From assembly GCF_000350225.1 (NCBI RefSeq), contig NW_005179101.1, positions 182,293 to 246,292 of the forward strand: a stretch of DNA of 64,000 nt. Direction: 5' to 3'. Positions 32,876 to 43,075 of the stretch are shown piece by piece. Under the pieces are notes generated by a model. That model was not told the DNA's origin and did not search any database. It saw nothing but the letters and a program-made list of their open reading frames with translations. This DNA comes from Chondrus crispus. Its lineage: Eukaryota; Rhodophyta; Florideophyceae; Gigartinales; Gigartinaceae. How positions within the stretch are numbered: the first letter of the stretch is position 1; the number at the start of each line of letters is the position of its first letter. The position numbers were made by a program, and so were the translations under genes.

Positions 32876-35089
32876 CCGCGCGGTCTGGTCGTCAACCGCG
32901 CGGGACCCTTCACCCCTCCGTCAACGAGACAATGGAAAAAGGGGGGGGGGATGATTCGTCGCCGGGTCACAGTAAAATTGCTTCCCTGGTTACGTGTTCT
33001 TTGCGTCGGTCCTCTTCTTCCCATTACCCTTCATGCCCTCGTTACTTAGTACCCCCTTTCGTACAAGTCCATCGAGGCAGACGCATCATCCATCCTCGGC
33101 CAGCTGTCCAAATTACTACTGTGTAGGGGTGTTGGTGTTTCCAATTAACCCCCCCTGCGGCGTTCGTTTTCGGGGAGCGATCGTTTCGCATTCTTCCGTG
33201 GCAACTTCGCCGCTCCTCCTTAGCGGGACCTCCCCGGCTTGTGGAGAGGGTCAATCCTGAGTCCTTGGCCGATCTGGACTGCTCCTGCTCCTCGGTTCCC
33301 TACGACCACCCCCGTTTGCTTACCTTCCTTCCTGGTGCGCGGCGAGCATCCCTCTGGCAGCCCACCATTTCCCTCATAGAAGTCGTACGCTTTCCCGTCT
33401 ATATCGTCACCGACGACCCCCTCCGCGCGTTGGTATCTTCCGTGGCCAAGCTGGGGTCGACAGGTTGTTTGAGGGCTCTCCAGGTCCTGCCCGTGATGGG
33501 CATGACGGGGAGGTGGATCGTGAAGCCGAGGCCGCCGTCACGGCGCACGGCCTACTTGGCCGTCTCGTCGCGCGTGCCCTGACAGCACTGCGCGGGCCGC
33601 GAAGCGTTCTCCTTGTTGCTCACCGTGGTCGTCAGGGCGGGCCGACAGGGGCATGGAGACGTAGAGCGCGAGGCGGCGCGGGGTTGGGGAGCGCGGTGCG
33701 TGTTTGTGGTCGGAGACTGGCGAGCTGAACTCCTCCTCTTGCACATGGCGTGCAAGCGCCCTGTACGACAGCGGTTTGCGCACGGTGCTGTTCCTCAGGG
33801 GTTCCTACCTGACTTTTCCTGGCGGGGGACGGACTCGCTCATCCCCCTCCCTGTCTCGGGACTCCGGAGGCCCGTTGCCCTCCTTTTCCTCTGCCGGCGT
33901 ATAGCTTCCGGCGAGCCATTTCTTTTCCGCCTGCGCAGCGGGCTCACCTCGGCTCGTTTTTCGAAACAGTGCTCAACGCGTTTTCCTCCTCGTGTTCATT
34001 GTTCCTTGGTACCCCGCTCTTTCTCTCCCAGACCCGGATGAGAAAGGGGCGACGAACGATCGGGAGCCCCTCGCCATTCGGTGACGAGGGCGCAGCGTTC
34101 GGGTTTTCGTCTTATGCTTCGCGCCCCTCGCCCTTCGGGGGCGAGGGCGCGGACGCGCAACACGCGTCCCCTTCTTCGCGCCCCTCGCCCTCCGGGGGCG
34201 AGGGCGCGGACGCGCAACACGCGCCGAGCGGGGAAAGAAGGCCGGTGTCGAACAGGCTTTCTGACCCGTATTGCTATCGGCCCAGGGGTGGTGCGCGGTG
34301 TCGGTGCGCAACGATCCGAGTCGGGGTGTTGCACAGCGTTCTACCACTATGACGTCGTCACTTCATTAGACGCAACAGGCGGCGGTGGTGGTTCGTACAG
34401 TATCCCGCGGGGCATTGCGTGTCTCGTATGCCGACGTGCGTACGTTCGCTCACGTGAGTTGCCCATTTTTTTTCGATTAATTTTCCGTTAATTTTTCCAT
34501 TCCCGTGGTGGCGGATTGACACCGAGCGAGCGGGGCGCTGCGTGGGGTTGCCGCACTGTACGACAAGTGTCCCCATTTCTTCTCATTTTTTCACACCTCA
34601 TCCGCCGGTAGTGCTGTCAAGACCGGGTCGGGGGTATGACAGTGTAGTTTTCTCCTTGCCCCAATTTTCGCGTATTAGCCGTTGGCGGAGCTGCTCGTTG
34701 TCTCATCCGGGACCCCCATCCTCACGAGCCACAGTGACTCTCGGTCTCTACGCCCCGCGTTTCAGCTCCTCTCCACTATTATTCCAAGGGCTCCCGTGAT
34801 TCCGTTGGGGTTGCCTCAGTCGTTGGATCTCCCCTCGCCGCGATGATCGGACTTAACGGAACGTCCGGTGACCCTGTTCGGGGGGGGGGTGTCCGACCTT
34901 TCAGCTCCAGAAGGGGTATTCGACATACCTTCGAGCTCTGCGTCCTCGTATCGTCGGTCACTGCGGGGTCGAGATCCTTGCTGGCAGTCCGTACTGCCTC
35001 GCCTTTACGTCGTGCGTCCTTGGGTTTCGGATGTCAAATACGGCTTGACTTCTGTGCGGTCCTCACGTCAACCGTAACGAAGCGGTTGA
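32876..35089. other. B2 spacer between the antisense gene and the pol end
   Basis: No supported gene. It holds a 57-bp GC-rich tandem repeat (34061-34223) and several pyrimidine-rich stretches. It is the shared 3' untranslated zone of two converging genes. Confidence 0.5.
34061..34223. repeat. 57-bp GC-rich tandem repeat, about 2.9 copies
   Basis: Units start near 34061 (diverged), 34118 and 34175. Each contains CCCTCGCC...GGGCGAGGG, a strong stem-loop, and GCGGACGCGCAACACGCG. The last two units are nearly identical. Confidence 0.75.
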
Positions 35090-35124
35090 GGGCCCCCCTC
35101 TCAAGCGTGAACGTCCGCGCTCAC
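35090..35124 (-). repeat. Pol terminus and internal polypurine tract (B2)
   Basis: Minus strand: GCGGACGTTCACGCTTGA (the pol stop) followed by GAGGGGGGCCC. Partner of 29028-29062; the 6-kb accessory module lies between the two. Confidence 0.85.
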
Positions 35125-38100
35125 GTCAGACGTGAGGTTCCTGCCGGTGCGTCTCCGGAGGCGTTGGGCGTAACGAGACACCAACTCCTCCGGAACGTGA
35201 GTCCGGGCGGTCCATGTGGGCGTGTCGTAATCCGCCCACTTGATGAGGAACTCGATTGTTCCGTCCTCCATGCCTCGATGCCGGAGTAATCGTTGCACGG
35301 CATACTGCGTGCCCTCGGTGACCTTGTCGGCAAGGTCGCTTGGGGCTGTCGTACTCGCCCGTGGCGCGCCCGTCGGTGGTGGCGCGTACACGCAGCGGTC
35401 TGCGGAGACGCGCTCGGTGACACCATCACGATCGATCGTGATGGTTCGCCGGTCGTTGGCGAGTACGCGGTATGACCCAACGGCGGGCGACGCGAGTTTG
35501 TTAGACGTCTTTGACCCATCGGTGGGGTTCAGGTAGACGTAATTACCTGGCTTGATACGTGCGTTGAGCCGTCTGACGCGCTTATCGAAGTCGCGCTTGT
35601 ACCGAGCCTGCGTCCGGCGCAGGCTCCCGTACGCCTTCTGGATTGTGTCGTCCAACGTCTTGAGGAACTCAGCGCGCGGGTTGCCCCTATCGGACGGGGG
35701 CGCGTCACTGTCAGCTCTACGTAAAGAGAACTCCGGCGGGGTCGACTGAGGACGAGCTCAAAGGGTGTGGTACTCGTCGTACGATGTACGTGGGAGTTGT
35801 ACGCGTACGTGAGCGGCCCCACGTACACGTCCCAGTCGTCCTGATGTTCGCCGACGTAATTGCGTAACATCGAAGCGATCGTCCGGTTGTATCGCTCGAC
35901 CTGCCCGTTCGTCTGGGGGTGGTACGCCGAAGTGTACAAGTTCGTCACCCCTAGGACACGGCACGTGCTGTGGAAGAACTTCGCGTTAAACTGCGGTCTG
36001 TTGTCCGACAGTAGCGAGTGTGGGACGCCGTATTGAAATACCCACGCGTCGCAGAACGCGACGGCGACCGTGTACGCGGTTACGGTCCGCAGTGCCACAA
36101 CTTGAGTCAGCTTGGTGAAACGGTCCGTAATTACAAGAAGGAACCGTTTCCCTGCCTTCGTCTTGGGTAGCGGTCCCAAGATGGCGATGGCGAGGCTCTC
36201 AAGCGGCCGTGTTGCCGGAAACAACTTCAAACGGTTGAGGTGTTTTCGCAACTTAACACGGTTCATCGCGCAGGTTCGGCACCCTCGCACCGTAGCTGCG
36301 ACATCTGCTGCGAGATGGGGCCAGTAGTACTCGCGACGGAGCGCGAAGTACATACGGTTCTGGCCCGGGTGCCCCGCGATCGTTGGTGTGTGGCAGAGCT
36401 GAAGCAGCCGAGCCCGTAGCGTCCGAGGCACCACGACCTGCACGATGTCAGGGTCGAAGGGGTGCCTCCGTTTGAACACCGCGTGGTGGTCCTCGAAGAG
36501 AGCAGAGTCCCGGGACTCTGACTGTCGTGCCAGTACGGTCTGGCAGAAGTCATCCACGCGTTGCTCTTCGGCTATTTCCTCTAACGTAAGAGGGGCCGGA
36601 AGGTCGCCCTGCGGAAGGGTGACCGTGGAGGCGGGCGCGCCAACTTCGGGTGGTTCGGCGCGCTCGATGTCGACAGCGTCAAACTCGTCGTTCTCCTCCC
36701 AGAACGATGTGGGTCCTGCAAGAGCGGGGGCCTCGTCGTCGCCCCTCGGCTCGTCGCGCTACGGACGCGCGAACCTCTTCGCGATCCGGCTTGGTTCCTT
36801 GTTGTCACGAAGACATGGACGACCTTGTGATCGCAGCTCGCGGTACAGACGTGGTCTGCGAGCTCGTCCGACATGTCACGGACGGTCGTACCTGCATCGA
36901 AGGTGGGAATGTCGTCATCCACCTCGACGACTGGGCGAGGGTCGTCGGTGACCTTTGGCGACACGAGGCGTGACAGGGCATCGGGCATCTGGTGCACGCG
37001 CCCGGGGCGGTATTGGATGGTGAAGTCGTATTCCGCCAAACGCAGTCGCCACCGGGTAAGCCTTCCGGAGCTCTCCGTGAGGGACATGAGCCATCGGAGG
37101 GCATCATGGTCCGTCCGGATGGTGAACTTGGTACCTTCGACGTACAGCCGTAGTGTGCGGACGGCCCACACTACGGCAAGCATTCGCGCTCCGTAGCGCT
37201 GTAGTTGCGCTCAATATCGGACAGTGAGTACGACCCATACCCGACGGGTCGCCAATCGTTCGCCTCCTCGTGTTCCTGGAGCAACGTACAGCCCAGTTGA
37301 TAGGCACTAGCATCCGTGTCGATCATGTACGGCCGACCGTACCGCGGCAATGCTAGGATCGGCGGGGAAATCATCCGCTCCTTCAACGCTTCGAATGCTT
37401 GAAGTTGCGGCTCCGTCGGGTTCTCGAAGTCGGGGTCCGCAACTTTACGCGTCATTTCCGTTAATGGACGCGCAATTTTCGCGAACCCCTTCACGAAGCG
37501 GCGGTAGACGTTACACGCCCCGAGGAACGACCGCACCTGCGTCAACGTCCTCGGAAACGTGAACGTCTTGAAGGCGTCCGCCGCCGCTTCGGCGACGCTC
37601 AGCTTACCTGGGGAAATGACGTACCCCAGGTAATACACCTTCGGTTGGAAGAAGCTACACTTCTTGAGCTTTAGGGAGATTCCGGCGCTCCTCAACAAGC
37701 TCAAGACCGTGTCGAGATGCTTCGCGTGTTCTCCGTGCGTACTGGAGAACACGATGACATCATCCAGGTAGACGAGGCATATCTGCCATCGGACGCCAGA
37801 TAGGATGATGTCGAGGGCACGTTGGAAGGTGGCCGGTGCCCCTTTTAGCCCGAACGGCATACGCAAATGGCGAAACGTTCCCATATGCGTAGTGAACGTG
37901 GTCTTGTCCCGGTCTTCCGGAGCGACGGGGATCTGCCAATAACCGGAATTGCAGTCCAACGTCGTAAAGACGGCTGCATCTCCGAGCGAATCGATGCAGT
38001 CGTCCATCCGGGGCAGCGGATACGAATCCGCTGCCGTATTCGCGTTGAGACGCCGGTAGTCCACGCAGAACCGAAGGGAGCCATCTTTCTTCGGTACGAG

Positions 38101-39809
38101 CACCACGGGAGACGCCCACTCGGTGCTCGCGGGTTCGATTACCCCTGCGTTCAACATTTTGTTGACTTCCTTGGCGACCATCTCACGCATAGCCGGCCCC
38201 TTTCGGTAGGGCATTGAACGTATCAGCTTCGTACCCGGTTCGAGGGGAATGCGGTGTTCCGTCGCTCCGATCGTTCCGAGCGCACCGCTCCACAGATTCG
38301 AGTGCTTACGGAGCATCTCGAGCACGTGGCCCCGGAACTTGTCATCATCGATGTATGACAAGTCGATTTCTTTTTCCCAATCCTCCGGCGGATTTTCAGG
38401 ATCCTTTTTAGAGGCGGGTGCAGTGCCCCCTTCCGGCGGCGGGCACTTCGCCGGTCGGCCGTCCGTACCGGCTCCTCTCTTCTCAACGGCTGCCCCCTGG
38501 GCGGAGCCTGGTCGACCAGCTCCTGCCGTTCCGACTTGATGGGCCAAGTCGGTGAGGTGTAGCGCGTGGGCGATCCCCTCGGCGACGCGACGTTCGGGCG
38601 TCAAGATCGCGAGGGGGTTGCACTTCGCGTATCCCACGACGGTGTGCTTCGGAAGCCGCCTTTCCTGCCGCGAAAAGTTCGCGACGATGACGTCGAAGGT
38701 CTGGTTCGGCAGGACCTCGACGACGCCGTTCGTCAGCCTCACTCCATGTCGGTGTTGGAGTGACGGCTTCGGCTTTATAAACACGAGGCCCCTCCCCGTC
38801 GTGGTAACGCGCACACGGGCCTGCGACCTCGCGGGGATGGTAACCCAGCGGGCGATTCGGATCGCCTGCGGGGCTTCGTCGCGTGCGTCAGCCCGGCTTG
38901 TCTGACGTCCGTGCCGCCTGGTTGGGGGAGTCGGCTCCCCTTCCCGTCGGCGATGGCAACGGAGCCACCTTGGCGGAGCTCCAACCGTTGAGCTTCGATT
39001 TCGATACTTCGTACGTGTGTATCGATGAAGGCCGTACCAAAGAGGACCGGCACGGCGAGCTGGTCCGCCACGAAGAACGAAATTCGGAACGTCGTGTTTC
39101 TCAACCGCACAGCCAGGCGTACGACGGCCGAGAGCTTAAGCGGGTTGCTATTCGCACCTGCCAATCGGGGCAGTGTCGCGTTGCTGATGACGTACCGCGA
39201 CCAATCGGGAGGAAGGTCCGCCTTCCTCACCAGGTTGTACCCCGAGCACGTATCAACGGCGATCGTGCGGGGCTTGAAGGCATTTCCCTCCGTGGCTATC
39301 GAGCCGAGGACGTTGTAAATCTTCGACGTCATAAGGCAAATGACGCCGTCGACCACCTTCGGCGTGCCCAGCTCGGCGAGATCGTTCCGACTGGGCCGCC
39401 GGCGCCGGTTCCGACTTCTCTTCCGCGTCCTTCGGCCTTGGTCGCGGGGCGCCCTTCGGTCGGCCGCGTCCCCGCGACAAGTCGCGTTCGTACGCGGCTT
39501 GAATTCTTCTGACGCCCGCGGGTCCCCCTGGGTCGGGCTGCTGGCGCGTTCGATGCGCTTCTTGTTAGGCACTTGGCTCACGGTTTCCACAGTGCCTTCC
39601 TCCATGTGCGCCGGGCTCACGGTTGCCTCAGCGTCTTCGTCCTTTCGCACCGAGCTTACGGGTGTCTCGGTGCGCTTGTGCGGGGTTGAGGAGAATAATA
39701 TTGGTAAACATTCCCCTCCCCCGCCGGGGACAAATATGGGCGGGTCTAGGTCGGTGTGACAAGACGGTTCACGCGACCGCGCGAACGTAACCGTCTTTAC
39801 GGGTTTTTC
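35101..39809 (-). pseudogene. pol: B2 pol: protease, RT, RNase H, integrase, chromodomain; several frameshifts
   Basis: Pol enters in the -1 frame at the A-run 39809-39803 and is open to a one-base deletion near 38935. Protease: VDTCSGYNLVRKADLP, with Cys where retropepsins have Gly. The next piece (38814-37171) holds the linker, RT (FCVDYRRLN, MPFGLKGAPATFQ, LVYLDDVIVF) and RNase H (DTDASAYQLG). Further shifts lie near 37180, 36750 and 35745. Integrase (36557-35529) has HTPTIAGHPG and CRTCAM, but the first catalytic Asp is Ala (LAIAILGPL versus LAIDILGPL in B3), and DNGPQ reads DNRPQ. The last piece (35655-35101) ends in a chromodomain (FLIKWADYDTPTW). The element cannot encode active integrase. 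Confidence 0.9.
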
Positions 39810-42356
39810 GAACTACCCGAGCTGTCAGTGCTATTCGCTTGGCTATCGTTAGCTAGCGCGTCGACGGGCCCCTGGCCGCGCGGATGGGGGCGGTTTCCCC
39901 ACCCCGACTGGGCATCTTCTAAGAAGAAATCGGATACTTCGTGGCCTTGGATTGCAACGTCCGGCCGTTTCAATATTCGAGGGGCAGAGAGAACGGGCTC
40001 TCTTCCGCCTGCTTCCGTGGGCTGGGGGTGCGTCTCCCGAGCCCAATCTTGGAGGTACATGATGGCGTTCTGTACCCCTTGGGGCAACGGGGGTCGGCCC
40101 CGGTCGCCTCGCCCATCTCGACGGGGATATCGCGTATCCATCCGACGAGGGTCACGTCGATCCCTTTGATCGGTCTCCCGGTATCGGTACCCGCCCTCGC
40201 GAGGGGCGAAACGGACGCCCCCACCCGATCGGCTCGGGTCACTTCGACGCGGGCCTCGGTCTGCCCGCGTAGACTGCTGGATGAGATTGTGCATTCCGGG
40301 GCGCGTCTCCATCTGATAGCGGTAGTTCCTGTACGTCGTGAACTGACGTTGTTCAGGAGACAGGAACGGGCACGCGTACATGGCGTGGCCGTACGTCCGG
40401 CACAGCCAACAAATGTACGCGCTGCCATCGGTCGACGCGAAAGTCGCCGCGTGGCGTGCCTCCTCATCGGTGAGTCGAGGCACGTTAGGTAGCCCGCGGT
40501 CTCCTTCTCGACGGGAGATATCCAGCTCGGTCATGTTGTGGTTCGGACCACCCGTGGCCCTCGGCGTGTGTGCGAACGCCGTTGCGAAGCTTCCGGTCGA
40601 ACCGGTGGAAGCTGGCATAGGGGGTCGGCCTCCTGCCCGGTCGAAGCCTTGCGTGATGAGGACAGGGTCGGCCTGCCACTCATCTTCTCCGATGTGGAGG
40701 GCGGTCGCCGGCGAACTCGTTCCGTGCGACCTTGGAGTTCGGACTCCCTTCGCTGCCGGCTTCGGGTCCGGCAGCGGCAACCCACGGCGAGCGCGGTAAG
40801 TTGTACCCTCGGCCGTTGCGATACGGCGAATCGTTGAGAGTTCGGTCTTTTGTTGTCCCGGCAACCTTTGCATCGTCTCTGCCACTGCGGCCCGGGTCGC
40901 AGTGGACAGCCCCCGCACGAAGTAGTGCGCGAGAGCTTGTTCTGAGGACACGGCCGTGCATCGAAACGCGGCGGATTCCAGCCGGTCTGCGAACGTGTTC
41001 TCGGTTTCGTGAGGAAGCTGTCGCGCCGACGCGACAGCATCAAACGCCTCCCCTAACACGTCGTCGGTTATGTAGCGTTTGATAAATTGGTTGCCGGGAC
41101 CAGGTCAGCTCGTGTCGTCGTGCAGCTGGCCGGCGCGGAGGCCGCGCATGGTGTAGCTTGTATACAACCGCTCCGCGTCCCGCTCGAGGAAGTGAGCGAA
41201 GACACGGATTGCCACACCTTCGGTCAGGTGCTGGGCATTGAAGGTTATCCGGAATCCTTCAGAAACGGGAGCAACTGAATCGCGTCAGTACCGTCGAAGC
41301 TCTTCATCGTGGGACGGAGCCCACGGCAGCGTTGAACGTACTTCGCGATCCGTCCCGCGTCACCCGAGGTAACGAGCCTCGAGGTGTTGTCCAACCGATA
41401 CATGCGGTAGTTCAATACGGCGCTGAACTCCTGTATCATGGTGTGGACGGGCTCGAGCCCGGGTTCAGCGGGGCCCAAAGTTCCGAACGGCGTGACGGGC
41501 AACGTTCGGACGTCGACGGGGCCGGGATGCGCGGTAAGATCCGCTGGCTGGTAGCCGCCCCAGCGAGGATCGAAGGGGAGAATCGGTTCCCCTGATCCGC
41601 GAGCGACTCCTCCACGGCCACGATCGGGTTCGTCCGGTACCCGTCGGGACTGCCGCATGCTTCCGGATGCATACGGCAGGGCTTGAGTCTCGGACGCGAA
41701 GTTCGCGTCCGCCGTCGGCTTGATGTCCTCCGCCCTCCGGCTGGTGACGGAACCAGCCGGAGGCCACTCCTGCGCTCCGGATGCGCCCGGAGGAACAGTG
41801 GCACCGGGCCCACTCGAGGGGGCTCCGGGCGGCCTCTCGGCCGAGGTCCGTTCCATCTCACGGGCACGGCGGCGCGTTGAGTTGAGCTCCGCCGCCATGT
41901 GCGCGAACGCTCCCATCTGTTCGGCTGATGGGAAGGGTTGCGGGTCGCGTCGGACCCCGGAATTTGCACTCGCGGGTCGACCCGCAACGTCCATGGCGGG
42001 GGAATCGATGCGCGCCTCCTCGACCAGTACCAAACGGGACTGTAGATGGTCGACGAGAGCGCGCAGGTTCTCCAAGGACTGAGTTACGCGCTCAAACCTT
42101 CTTCGCGGAGGGAGCGCAACTCATCCATACAGCGGGCGTAGACGCTGTCGGAGACGTCGATACGGAGGGATGTTCGGACATCTTCGATATACTCCGCGAT
42201 GCGATCGTACATCGCGAGAGCGCGTCCTTCGGAGAAGTCGGGCGACGGTTCGCGGTCTCGGGGACCAGCGTCGCCGTCGCCGACTCGGACGCGGAGCGCG
42301 GCCTCTCGCACATCGGCGGGCTCCGAGCGAATCGAGGTGGGATATTCGCCACTCAT
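39797..42356 (-). pseudogene. gag: B2 gag with indels
   Basis: ATG 42356-42354 lies only 58 bases from the PBS. The first 90 codons (MSGEYPTSIRSEP...) break at a frameshift near 42095 inside a helical region that continues as RRFERVTQSLENLRALVDHL. The second piece ends at 41245; one frame over, the sequence carries on (FNAQHLTEGVAIRVFAHFLE), then meets a TGA near 41102 and resumes as 41059-39797. This last piece holds the CCHC knuckle CWLCRTYGHAMYAC and an Arg-rich tail, and ends at TAA 39799-39797. It is unrelated by eye to family A gag apart from general layout. Confidence 0.85.
39803..39809 (-). promoter_or_regulatory. Putative -1 frameshift site of B2, GAAAAAC
   Basis: Gag reads TCG AAA AAC CCG TAA. 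The pol frame (-1) is blocked by TAG six bases upstream of the run and is open from there through the protease, so any shift must occur within about 15 bases that contain only this A5C run. Confidence 0.55.
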
Positions 42357-42414
42357 CTCGACGCGTACGGACGCGGAGGTAAACGATAGTCTTCTCGGTT
42401 CGATCTTGAGAGTC

Positions 42415-42432
42415 TTCTAGGTCGGGAGACCA
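42415..42432 (-). other. Primer-binding site of B2
   Basis: TGGTCTCCCGACCTAGAA, one base after the 5' LTR; identical to the three family A sites although gag and LTRs are unrelated. Confidence 0.85.
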
Positions 42433-42433
42433 C

Positions 42434-43070
42434 TGTAGTATAATCACCCCCAACGACGAGGGGGGTGAGTACTGACAGTTCGGAAAGACCCCGATCGGCG
42501 GGAAGACAGAAGCACGGCCCACCCACGGTACCGAGCACGGGCTCGAGGTAGCGGTGGTAGAGCGGGATCGGGGAGGACGCGCGCACGCGCGAGGGGTTCT
42601 ACGCCTCGACGCCCGGGAGCGGTACTGGGTGACGTTCCAGTACCGACGGGCGGAGGCGGAGCCGACTCGTGGGCGTGCTACGCGCGTCCTCAACCCGCGC
42701 GCGGTGGGACTCCTTGGTAAACGGACGGAAGTACCTAAAAGTAAGCGGGCGGACCAAGGTGGAGGATCTTTGACAAGTCCGTGCTTCTCCCCCCTCCACC
42801 GCCGGCGGTCCGCTCATATTTAATGTACACAATTATCTATCATAACACTATAGTACCGATGTACTAGTACCGATGTACTGTAGTGGGCTACCGTAGTGCA
42901 GGTCGGCCTGCACTGTAATACTGTCAGCCGTCGGGGCTGACACTACACGTGTGCGCGCGCGCCCGTACACGTGGAGTACACGTGTGCACGCGGGCTGAGG
43001 TACTGTAGAGCTCGGGCTCTACAACTGCAAATCTAATCTAAATCTAATTCCGGGAGGGGGATATGCCACA
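42434..43070 (-). repeat. 5' LTR of B2 (637 bp)
   Basis: Pairs with 28390-29027. In element orientation it begins TGTGGCATATC, then the hairpin array (43025-42845), then the TATA-like ATTAAATA (42824-42817). Confidence 0.95.
42817..42824 (-). promoter_or_regulatory. TATA-like element of the B2 5' LTR
   Basis: ATTAAATA about 250 bp into the LTR, just after the hairpin array. Present in both B2 LTRs and in the B3 LTR. Confidence 0.45.
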
Positions 43071-43075
43071 CGGTG
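43071..43075. repeat. Target-site duplication of B2, right (CGGTG)
   Basis: Matches 28385-28389; A3 pol resumes here. Confidence 0.9.

Larger units (their letters stand above)
28390..43070 (-). mobile_element. Ty3/gypsy family B, copy B2 (complete, decayed)
   Basis: 14,681 bp inserted in A3 pol. 5' LTR 42434-43070, PBS 42415-42432, gag 42356-39797, pol to 35101, then a 6-kb interval with an antisense accessory gene (plus strand, 30814-32875), polypurine tract and 3' LTR 28390-29027. Its LTRs differ at roughly 14 of 637 positions by eye. Gag, pol and the accessory gene all carry indels. Confidence 0.95.
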
